Shown here piece by piece: positions 47,452-56,503 of a stretch of 64,000 bases of DNA. A model generated the notes under the pieces. The model saw only the letters and a list, made by a program, of their open reading frames with translations. It ran no database searches and was not told the origin of the DNA. Each line of letters begins with the position of its first letter. Positions within the stretch are counted from its first letter, which is position 1. This stretch comes from Phaeotremella fagi (lineage: Eukaryota; Basidiomycota; Tremellomycetes; Tremellales; Phaeotremellaceae), in contig BCHU01000001.1 in NCBI GenBank assembly GCA_001599715.1, positions 1,225,634 through 1,289,633 on the forward strand. The letters are read 5' to 3'. The translations under genes were made by a program, and so were the position numbers.

Positions 47452-50400
47452 CTACGTAAGTATAGGACCAACTTTAGGTTGAGCAATCTGTTTAGGCATC
47501 TTAACCGTACTATTACTACCCATCGCCTGTTCAATCTCAGCTTTACTGAAGTAATGAGGAGCCAACTCAGCCAACCAACTACCTTCGATCGGCATACATT
47601 GTCTCATGTATTCTTTCGAAGTCAACACCAATTCGTAATAAAGGATAAACCTAGGGGGAGGTTGCATCCCAATCAAACAACTTGACGGATGAATGAAAAC
47701 CGAATGATTATTTTTAGTTGTCCTATATCCACCACCTTTATCTATCCTAGCCGTGTTATAGAAGTATCCTGCAGTCATGGCTTTTTGGACCGGTATAATC
47801 TCGTTTGGTGTAGATTCAATAACCACTTCTACACGTTCACATAATCCAGCGAGTTGATCTCTGATATCACGTACTCGACCTAATGATTTGAATTGAACAA
47901 AATTTTCATAACACCACTGTTGTGAATAATTTGAATCTGCCCATTGTTCCCAGATATTAAGTAACGTGAAATGATCACCTCCAGGTTTAACGAAATTTTT
48001 ATGTGCTTTTTCCGCATGAACTTTTTTGTCTTTAGGTCGATAAAGTAATGAACCTGATTCTTGAAGCATCGAGATTACTGTTAAGACCTCATGTGTACAT
48101 TTGTAGTTTTCACTTCCGATAATTGCTTTTGATAACATTGGATCGACTGGGAATTCTGCCATTCGTCGACCCAACCTCGTTAATTCTCCTTTATGATTCA
48201 ATGCACCTAGAGCGTATAAAAGTTCGAAAGATCGGATAAGAGTTTCAGCAGGTGGTTTGTCCAGGAAATCGAAATTGAGTAAATCGTTGATACCAAGTGA
48301 TTTTAGCATTAACACCACCATACTCAAATTCGTTCGTTGAATTTCCGGCACTGTATCTTGTAGCAGTTCATTCTTGAAAGCCCATTTTGTGTAAAGTCTG
48401 AAAGCTTTACCAGGTCCCACACGACCAGCACGACCAGCTCTTTGTTGAGCAGAAGCTCTGGATACAGGTTCCACAACCAACGATGACATTCCGGTCTTCG
48501 GGTTGTAATTGTTTTGTTTGACCATTCCTGGATCTATCACGTAGACAACACCATCGATGGTGATAGACGTTTCAGCGATATTCGTCGCCAAAACTACCTT
48601 CCTAGCCCCTTCCGGTGTAGGTTCGAAAATCTTGGTTTGCATTTCACTAGGAAGATTGGCGTAAATCGGTGCGATAATCAATTCTGGTACTTTATCACCG
48701 AGAGCATACATTGTTTCCTTTAAATTCTCTTCAGTGGCTTCAATTTCATCCTGACCAGTCAAGAACAGCAAGATATCACCTTTAGGTTGTGTCGTATGGA
48801 TTTGAAGAATCGTTGTAACAGCCGCATGAAGGTAATTAGCTTCCGGTTGTTGAGTGTAAAACATGTCTACTGGGAATCGTCGACCTGGTACATCGAAAAT
48901 TGGTGCGTCGTCAAAGTATTCCGCAAATTTCTGAGCGTTGAGGGTAGCCGATGAGATCAAGAGTCGAAGTTCTGGTCTGAATCTTGCGATATCTTTCACC
49001 AAACCAAAGAGGATATCCGTAGAGAGCGTACGTTCATGAGCTTCGTCGATAACCAAAGCCGCATATGTCGATAATTCAGGATCTGTCAAGAACTCTCGCA
49101 ACAGCATACCATCAGTCATGTATTTCAAAACCGTTTTATCTGAAGTCATGTCCTCGAATCGAATGGAGTAACCAACTTCCTGACCTAATCTCACACCCAT
49201 TTCATCGGCCACACGAGCAGCTACACTCATAGCAGCAACTCTTCTAGGTTGTGTACAACCAACCTTCATACCGCCTTTCGTGTAACCAGCTTCGTGAAGA
49301 TACTGAGGCAATTGAGTGGTTTTACCTGACCCCGTTTCAGCGACGACAATGATGATCTGATGTTCAGCGATAGCTTCCAGTAATTCGTCCCGGAATTCAT
49401 AAATCGGCAGAGATTTTCTGGTTTCATCCATGGTTTGTACTAAAAGGGAGTTAGAAGAGGAACGTGATAATTCTACATCGAACCTACCTTTCTTTTCAGC
49501 TTCAGCTATTTGTTCCAGCATAGCTTGAGCTTCAGCTGTCAAAGTCCCCTCCAAACCACCTTCCTTCAAAAACTCGATTCTCTGACTTTCATCAAACACA
49601 TACTCGTACGCATCTTCCACCACTTCTTTGTCTAACGCTCCGACCTTGAAACTAGCGTTGTTAGCTTGAGCCAGATCAAATTCTTCTACGTCGGGTCTAA
49701 ATTGCCCTTCAACATGTTTCCCTTCTTCATAACGCTGATGTAAAGCGTTTTTCCGTTTCTTAGCGTCTATCTTCCCCTGTTCAGTGATATAGTCATCCGG
49801 TAACATGTAACCATCGGTTCCATCATCAATTTGTTGTCTAGCCTCCATGATCTTGATCAACTCGATTTTACGTTCATAAGCTTCGGTTTCTCTTTTCGTC
49901 ATTTTCTGATTCCTGAACAAAATCTTCTCATCCTCAATCTCCATTTTCAACAGATCCAATCGTTGTTGTTCTCTTTTCGTCAGATATTCCTGTCGAGAAT
50001 GTAGCCTCAAATCCTCCATCACAGCTTTTCTAGCTTCTGGATCATCCGCCAGTGCAGATCTTTTAGCTGCCTCCAATCCACCCTCAGATTTTGATGATCG
50101 ATCGGAAACAAGTTTTTTAGTTCGATCCCTATCTTTCTCTTTCATTCTTTCTGCGAACGCGTCTCTCTCCGCCAAATCCTCTGCTTCTTCCCTAGCTAAC
50201 CTCTCCTCCTCTGTTTCCTCAATCTTTGGTGATCCTGGTTCATCTTGCCTATGAGGTGGGGATTCGACGCGTAGTCGTTTGGCTAAAGCTTCTTTCTCTT
50301 CTTCATCCGAATCCCAGTTTCCCTCTGTATCTCTCTTCCTCGCTGAACGACTGGTTTTCACTGTATTGTCCCCGTCCCTATCTTTCTTCGATTTGGATTT

Positions 50401-50820
50401 CTTTTCTTTCCTCGAACTTGATCCACTTCCTGAAGCTTCCACATCGTCATCTAACAATAACGAGAACTTCTGCTTGTTGATATTCGTCGTCGATTTTGGT
50501 ATTTTCGTTTTAACCTTTCGAGGTACGAGAGAGTGGACTTGAGTGGCAAAGGCTTGAGACTCTGGCGAGTCCGAGAGACCTGTTGCTAAAAGCGCATGAT
50601 AGAGATCTCCAGGGGTTTTCGAAGAAACAGCTACAAGGAGAATCTTAGCATATTCATGCATTACCAAAGAACGTAGCTTACCAAGTGAATGAACGTAATC
50701 TACGGTCGCGCTGTCTGATGAACCAAGAATCTGTAAATGGGTTAGATTTTTGGACGACAAGTGTTTGAAGGAACTTACTCTGACGACGTTATCACTGATA
50801 AACGTTTTAAGATCCGACAT
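47452..50820 (-). CDS. PRP2: DEAH-box spliceosomal RNA helicase Prp2 (DHX16 type)
   Basis: ATPase that remodels the activated spliceosome before the first splicing step. The locus is open from ATG to stop (1122 codons), but family comparison shows three in-frame, stop-free introns: 50731-50778 (48 nt), 50631-50681 (51 nt) and 49440-49487 (48 nt). Spliced length is 1073 aa. Without them the N-terminus reads FISDNVVR/ILGSSDSATVDYVHSL/AVSSKTPGDLYHA and then HSLVPRK, as in DHX16, and the pre-helicase block reads EKK/VQTMDETRKSLPIYEF. Helicase motifs: AETGSGKTTQ, TQPRRVAAMS, DEAHERT, SATLNAQKF, LTGQDEIE, TNIAETSIT, QRAGRAGR. The C-terminal winged-helix, ratchet and OB-fold region follows, ending PKQIAQPKVGPILT. 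The N-terminal third is charged (EEKEALAKRLRVESPPHRQD). Divergent to PRP19. Confidence 0.95.
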   Translation of the reverse strand: MSDLKTFISDNVVRVSSFKHLSSKNLTHLQILGSSDSATVDYVHSLGKLRSLVMHEYAKILLVAVSSKTPGDLYHALLATGLSDSPESQAFATQVHSLVPRKVKTKIPKSTTNINKQKFSLLLDDDVEASGSGSSSRKEKKSKSKKDRDGDNTVKTSRSARKRDTEGNWDSDEEEKEALAKRLRVESPPHRQDEPGSPKIEETEEERLAREEAEDLAERDAFAERMKEKDRDRTKKLVSDRSSKSEGGLEAAKRSALADDPEARKAVMEDLRLHSRQEYLTKREQQRLDLLKMEIEDEKILFRNQKMTKRETEAYERKIELIKIMEARQQIDDGTDGYMLPDDYITEQGKIDAKKRKNALHQRYEEGKHVEGQFRPDVEEFDLAQANNASFKVGALDKEVVEDAYEYVFDESQRIEFLKEGGLEGTLTAEAQAMLEQIAEAEKKGRFDVELSRSSSNSLLVQTMDETRKSLPIYEFRDELLEAIAEHQIIIVVAETGSGKTTQLPQYLHEAGYTKGGMKVGCTQPRRVAAMSVAARVADEMGVRLGQEVGYSIRFEDMTSDKTVLKYMTDGMLLREFLTDPELSTYAALVIDEAHERTLSTDILFGLVKDIARFRPELRLLISSATLNAQKFAEYFDDAPIFDVPGRRFPVDMFYTQQPEANYLHAAVTTILQIHTTQPKGDILLFLTGQDEIEATEENLKETMYALGDKVPELIIAPIYANLPSEMQTKIFEPTPEGARKVVLATNIAETSITIDGVVYVIDPGMVKQNNYNPKTGMSSLVVEPVSRASAQQRAGRAGRVGPGKAFRLYTKWAFKNELLQDTVPEIQRTNLSMVVLMLKSLGINDLLNFDFLDKPPAETLIRSFELLYALGALNHKGELTRLGRRMAEFPVDPMLSKAIIGSENYKCTHEVLTVISMLQESGSLLYRPKDKKVHAEKAHKNFVKPGGDHFTLLNIWEQWADSNYSQQWCYENFVQFKSLGRVRDIRDQLAGLCERVEVVIESTPNEIIPVQKAMTAGYFYNTARIDKGGGYRTTKNNHSVFIHPSSCLIGMQPPPRFILYYELVLTSKEYMRQCMPIEGSWLAELAPHYFSKAEIEQAMGSNSTVKMPKQIAQPKVGPILT

Positions 50821-51087
50821 GATGAAGCGAGGAGCTTATATCTCTCACTACTATATGTTTGACAGTTGTGAGGATATAGTACTCCAGCTTTTAAAATGGA
50901 ATGAGAGGATATCGAAAAGATGATTGAATAGGGAGTTCAAGTTTAAACGTAGGTGTGATGAATTAATTACGTGTATTATTCCAACTCCATATTGATAACA
51001 ACACCACACCACTTTTCTTCTAACAACCTATACAACCTACCATTCAATTCTTCTCTTTATAAACATCTAATTCGACCCTTCTTCAGC
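50821..51087. promoter_or_regulatory. Divergent promoter of PRP2 and PRP19
   Basis: 267 bp between the start codons of two splicing genes. The PRP19 side has the CACCACACCACTTTTCTTCT pyrimidine leader near 51002-51021. No TATA is obvious, in line with housekeeping expression. Confidence 0.45.
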
Positions 51088-52927
51088 ATGTTCTTTTGTG
51101 CTAGTGAGTAGATCAACATGTCTCCTTTCGAGAATTGTGATCAATCCATACTGACCTACGACTTTCCTCTCTAGTTTCGGGTTCTCCTCCAACTGTTCCT
51201 GTCGTTTCTAAAACCTCTGGAACTGTTTATGAGAAAGCTTTAATAGAGAGATACATTGGTGAGTAATCGACCAGGTAGTGGATCTTACTCTGACCCATTG
51301 TCTTGTAGAGGAAAATGGAACCGACCCCATCTCTGGAGAAGCTTTGACGAAAGAGGATTTGATCGATGTCAAAGCCAGTATGTTGAATGGCTATCATTTC
51401 AATTATCAAGTATTGACCATCCAAAGAACCCAACACTTTACCTCCAAGACCTGCGGCTCAAACTTCAATCCCTGCATTACTCACCGCTCTGCAGTCTGAA
51501 TACGATGCTATCATGTTGGAATCCCTTGAGATCAAAAACGCGTTTAAGGATGCTAGGTGGGTTTATCGTTATCTGCGTCGATCTCCATGTCTTACATCCT
51601 TTCAGACAAGAACTTGCAAGTTCACTTTACCGAGAAGATGCAGCCGTCAGAGTCATTGCTAGATTAGTTGAAGAGAGAGATGAAGCCAGAGCGTGAGCTT
51701 TTTATTTTCAGTTGTCTTACGTTACTGACTGGTATCAGCGCCCTTTCGTCTATCCAATCTACCATTGGTTTTGCCCCTGCCGCTGAAGAGGCTGTTGCTG
51801 AAGATGTAGAGATGGCCGTTGAAGGTGCATTGCCCGCTGATGTTGAAGCTAAGGTGTTGGAGACCAATCAAGCGTAAGTTGACTTTCATTCTCATCTGAT
51901 TAAAACATTTTCTCATTCATAAAACAGCCTCTCTTCTGTTCGACGAAAACGAAAGCCAGCTGCAGGTTACGCCAACGCAGAAACTGTCAAAGGCTTTGTT
52001 CAAACATCTCATGTCCCCTCTTTGCACGCCACCAAACCCCCTGGAATCACCGCTCTCGACCTCGCATCTGATGGTAACGTGGTCGTAACTGGAGGTGCCG
52101 ACAAAGTTGTTCAACTGTTCGATTTGGAAGCTGGAAAAGTATTGGGCACTCTTAAAGGTCACACTAAACCTGTTACCCACGTTACTTTCCATGAAGCTTC
52201 CGAAAACCGCCTAGCAATTTCTGGCTCTGCTGATAAAACCGTCAGATTATGGGGTGAAGATGATGGTAAATGGTCAGCCAAAGCTACTCTTTCAGGACAT
52301 AAAGGTGAAGTCACAGGTATCTATACCCATCCATCTGGTGGATATGTCAGTTCAGCTTCAACCGACTCAACTTGGTTACTATGGGATATCGAATCTGGTA
52401 AAACCATCAACACCTATTCAGCAATTCCAGGTATCGAAGGATCGTTCTCATACACTTCATTCAGTGGTCATCCCGATGGAGTTCTTCACGGTGGTGGAAC
52501 AAAAGATGGTGTTGTTAGAGTTTGGGATATCAGAAACTCCTCATCGTTAGCGGCATCACTTTCCACCGAAACTGAATCTCCAGTTTCAACACTCTCATTC
52601 TCCGAGAACGGTTACTATCTAGCTACTTCATCATCATCAACCCCAACAATCAACATCTTTGATTTACGTAAATTGGCCATCCTCTCAACTTGGTCTCTAC
52701 CATCTGAGAACACAGTCAACGAAGTCAAATTCGATCCATCAGCTCAATTCTTGTCAGTCGTTGGAACTGATGCTAGAGTTTACACCAACAAAACATGGGA
52801 GGAGGTTTTGAAATTCGAAGATAACGCTGGTTTATTGACGGCTGCTAGATTCGGTAAATTGGGTCAATCTATCGTCTTGGGTGGAATGGACAGAACCATC
52901 AGGGTTTTGGGAACTAAGGCTGAGTAG
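51088..52927 (+). CDS. PRP19: Pre-mRNA-processing factor 19, U-box ubiquitin ligase
   Basis: Core of the NineTeen complex, which stabilises the activated spliceosome and acts as a U-box E3. The first exon is 16 bp (51088-51103). The joined N-terminus reads MFFCAISGSPPTVPVVSKTS, then YEKALIERYI/EENGTDPISGEALTKEDLID, the U-box (about residues 1-65). Next come KPNTLPPRPAAQTSIPALLT, the coiled coil used for tetramerisation (QELASSLYREDAAVRVIARL) and a linker. The C-terminal WD40 propeller follows: ASDGNVVVTGGADKVVQLFD, ENRLAISGSADKTVRLWGED, GYVSSASTDSTWLLWDIES, KDGVVRVWDIRN, MDRTIRVLGTKAE. TAG at 52925-52927. About seven exons, the last large one covering the whole propeller. The overall order is the family's, and the length, about 500 aa, is usual. 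Confidence 0.96.
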
Positions 52928-53154
52928 GTGCTTGTGTAGATGTAGATGTAGATATCAAAAACCGTGGATAAAAAATGCACGTAATACTTCTCGGCTGGTC
53001 GTTGTCACACAAATAAACCAGTTGTCTCTGATCCAATTTTTATTGTTCCAAATTCATAGCAACAAAATCCCAAGAAAAGCTACAACCCATATTCTCCTTT
53101 ATTCCCTATGTTTCCACCATACCGTGCTTCATTCTAATAATCGTTCACATCTCC

Positions 53155-54301
53155 TTGAGATAACTTGCCGGTACCAAACCTTTTTGACCGTTACCATCCT
53201 CGCATGTCCACCCTGGGATGATTAAATCAGTCTTGGAAAAGTGTATGTACGATGTTCTCTAAGCTTACAATCGTCCGAAGTCTTCTCTAATACATTCACG
53301 ATCTGATTAGTTTGAACTGGTAAATCCCCAGCATCCTACGATACATTAATTCTCAAACTTCAAGGATGTTAAAAACACCACACTCACTCCACCCTCATAA
53401 TCATAAACGACCTGAGCTTGACCTTCCGCACTAACTTCCTCAGCATACACAGGCGCAGATGAAGGAGTAGAATTACCCGAACCAACTCGTCGAGTTGGTG
53501 GAGGTAAATTATTTTTTGGAGCGCTGAGAGCTGGAGAAGTATAACCAGTTTCCTGAGGTTGTTGTTTCTGAGGATCCCTCCACATAGAAGTAAAAGCCGA
53601 CATCTTACTCGACGTATCAACATGACCAAACGATTTACCAGAAACCAAACCACTAACACCACCTTTCTTAGAAGCCGGTACAGGAGGTGGTGGATTTTTT
53701 TTACTTTCATCAGAATTACCATAATTCTTTGCTGAATTCGCTAAACCAGCTGCACCAAATTTACCAAGTGCATCAGCGACTTGGGCGTTACCTGCCAAAC
53801 GACCTAAACCAGATTTCGAAGCTCCTGCACCAGCTCTTATACCGGATGATATTAATTTTCCTGCTAATCCGGGATTCGTGGATGCTAGATGACCAAGGGC
53901 TGCGTGGGAATTTTGGGCGAATGAGGCATTTGGATCTGAGGAGTTGGCTGAGGGTGGTGGGGAGAGGGGTGGGGCTGGTGAACGATTCACTGGAGGTAGG
54001 GTACGGGAGGAGGAGGAGATGTTTCGAGTAGGTTGAGCCTGGATTTGAGGAGGGGATTGGGAGGTGGATCCGAAGAGATGGGGTCGGGATTCAAAGTATT
54101 CATCTAGGAGGAGAAAGAATGCTTCCTGTTAATTCAAATTCAGTCAGTATTGAGGGGGCACAAAGTCCTTATCACTCACCTTATCTGTTTCAAGTAAAAT
54201 TCAAGATAGAACAAAACAATCATCAATAACTGTTCACCCAACACTGATAACATTCCCTTTGAAGCAATACACTCACCTTCGTAACTGATATTGGCGAACA
54301 T
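53155..54301 (-). CDS. SH3-domain protein with disordered Pro-rich middle
   Basis: Probably an actin or endocytosis adaptor by its SH3 domain; no specific orthologue is claimed. The N-terminus MFANISYEDKEAFFLLLDEY is built from exon 1 (54277-54301), a 5-bp micro-exon (54180-54184) and an exon starting at 54125; skipping the micro-exon gives a stop soon after. It continues FESRPHLFGS, then a Pro/Ser-rich part (PPVNRSPAPPLSPPPSANSS), a Gly/Ala helix region (GLGRLAGNAQVADALGKFGA), PPPPVPASKKGG and a C-terminal SH3: AQVVYDYEGGDAGDLPVQTN, QIVNVLEKTSDDW, WTCEDGNGQKGLVPASYLKE. The last exons use donors at about 53395 and 53265, and the stop is TGA at 53155-53157. I chose the start at 54301 because the frame upstream to 54454 reads like 5' UTR. 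Confidence 0.82.
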
Positions 54302-55242
54302 TGCTAGTCTCTCTGTATAATTATAAGGATGTAGTTTAACTATATACAATGAAATGAATAACAAGTCTAAGATTGAATGAATCTCTTGGAATGAAACCCA
54401 ATCTTGGAACCGAATGACGTTGCCGATAGTGGCATTCTGAAAGTGGCTCAGCAAACAGCGTTCACAGCAAGACCTCCGTTCCCCATGCGCTTTGTATCAA
54501 CTCAACTTTAATGATACAATCCTCATCTGTTCTCCCTTGAATGCAAGTATATAATAGTCAATTCATTTAACGCTGGACAATTAGACATCCTTTGTATCAA
54601 CCGTCAGTTCGAAAATAAAAAGCATTATATCATTATCTTTCGGGACACGATCTACAGTCTATCAAAAATTCAACATACAAAATCCCTTCTCGCAACACGA
54701 GAATGCTGGCTTCACAATATTATCTGCTCGACTGAGGGTCCACTAATCTGCTCTGCTCCACGGAGTTCGATTTGACAATAAGTGACAATCATGATATCAT
54801 ATGTCAATGACGTCGAACATCGCTTACCATCCTTTCTTCTGAGAGTGAAAATGATAAGAAAAATATGACAATACAAAACGTTTTATTTATTGTTTGGTGA
54901 AAGTGTCTTCAATCGTCTTCTAGTCGCTTTTCTGATCGTTTCATAAATGAAAATCGCTTAACATCCTTTTTCCTGAGAGACAAAATGATAAGAAAAACAC
55001 GACAATGTAAAAGGATTTATGTATTTTTTGGTGACAGTGTCTTTCTATTGTTTTTTACTCGTTTATCCTTTCTTCCACAGTCGGGGAGATACGCTAGAGG
55101 AAAGAAGTCATACATGAGCAAGTGAGACATATATCAAACACAGGTTTTGGTCTTTTTCTCTTCTTCCTCATTTCCAACTTTTGCCACCCACATCAAATCC
55201 TGTGTCAATTTCAATCCAACAATTTACACATTACCACTCAAG
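54302..55242. promoter_or_regulatory. 940-bp intergenic region with a diverged tandem duplication
   Basis: Promoters of the SH3 gene (left) and of the orphan gene (right) lie here. It contains the two-copy repeat listed separately. No RNA gene or reliable ORF is visible. Confidence 0.4.
54821..55066. repeat. Imperfect two-copy tandem repeat, period about 134 bp
   Basis: Copy 1 starts at 54821 and copy 2 at 54955. Both run in the same order through cgctta-catcctt, ctgagag, aaaatgataagaaaaa, gacaat, a T-rich stretch, then ttggtga-agtgtctt and a C/T-rich end. Substitutions and small indels separate them, so the duplication is old. Confidence 0.65.
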
Positions 55243-56057
55243 ATGAGTGATGCTTCTCAACAGTCAAAACCCTCATCCCCCAACACGATTGCGTTTGATT
55301 CCCTCTGTTTAGGTTTCGCACTTTTCCGCCACCATACCAGATCAAGTAAAATTCCTCTCACCAAAGAAGACTTGAAGGTTACATTGACCAGTTTGTGTCC
55401 AAAAATGTATGAGGTTACTCATTCTGTAAGTTGGCCAGAGATACTGAACATTGTCTCGGAGGAAACTGACAAGTGTACATTCAACAGAAAGAAGCCTCCA
55501 AAGGTAAACACACCTGTTGGGTCGATGATTTTGACGATCCCGTTAAAAATCAAAATCGTATTGATCACGACTATGGTAGTTTTGTGTTCAATCTCAGCAA
55601 CTTCCAAGCAACTTGTTGTGAAGATCACACCCACCCTCAATCATTCAACTTTATCAGAGATGATCTTCGTCTGATTTTGGCATCAATTTACAACGAACCT
55701 GAAGACAAAGATGCAACTGTTCTGATAAAACATAATCCAATTGGTGGAACACTTCAACAATACTTTCAACACATGTCCGATATCCATAGTCAACCTTGTC
55801 AAACTCAAGACTGCAAAAGTCCCCTCAAGAGTTTAACAAGTTCCGAGCTAGATATATCTCTTGCAGTCAAATATGTGATTGTAGGATCGAAGGGGGATGG
55901 AGATCATTATGATCAGCGTGAGCAAGTCATTCAGTTTTCAGTTGGGGGAGAATGTATCAAAGGTTGGAGTCACTTGGTCAGTGATGATAAGATTATTAAT
56001 TTCACCACCAAATCCCCTTCAAAAGCTTCTTTCGTTTTTCCAGAATTCTCCCACTGA
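55243..56057 (+). CDS. Hypothetical protein, 250 aa
   Basis: Two exons, 55243-55425 and 55488-56057, joined by a perfect GTAAGT donor and a CAACAG acceptor. The frame goes from YEVTHS to KEASKGKHTCWVDDFDDP. It starts MSDASQQSKPSSPNTIAFDS and has HYGSFVFN-like beta segments, a few Cys (SQPCQTQDCKSPLK) and the end KASFVFPEFSH. There is no signal peptide, membrane helix or recognised domain. The leader before the ATG is pyrimidine-rich, then A-rich. A reading without this intron stays open for a while in exon 1's frame but loses the second half. Probably lineage-specific. Confidence 0.6.
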
Positions 56058-56503
56058 ACGTTCAATGAAGGAAGAGGTTATGCTGTGCTGAGTCCTGATT
56101 TTGTTGAATAGTTTTTATGGAGGAGGTGGTGTCTGAGTAATTGGTGCTATGTATTTAAATGATGAATTTTCTTTGAGTTCAAATTTGGTAGCATTCCAGT
56201 TTTTCTCCAGCGATGTCTCTCCCTTTTACACCTTCTGCACCTGATTGACCGAACATCATAATTCAAAGTGGAATTGAGATTCATCGGAGGAGTACGAGTA
56301 CAATTAAAGAAACTTCATTACATCAATATTCCTGATGGAAATCGGCTGATGAAGATGATTGTCGGCGAGAGTAAGTTACTGTATGCCATACGTCAATTGT
56401 ACATGAACTGAATTGAATACATCGATATGAAAGCTCTGCAAGATTCATTCACTCCTAATCATATGCATGATGATTGATCAAATCAAACCCTTCTAAAGCC
56501 AAT

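Noticed and set aside
54302..54454. N-terminal extension of the SH3 protein
   Set aside because: The frame is open, but the extension is hydrophobic and low in coding bias. MFANISYEDK is a natural start and the region is probably 5' UTR.
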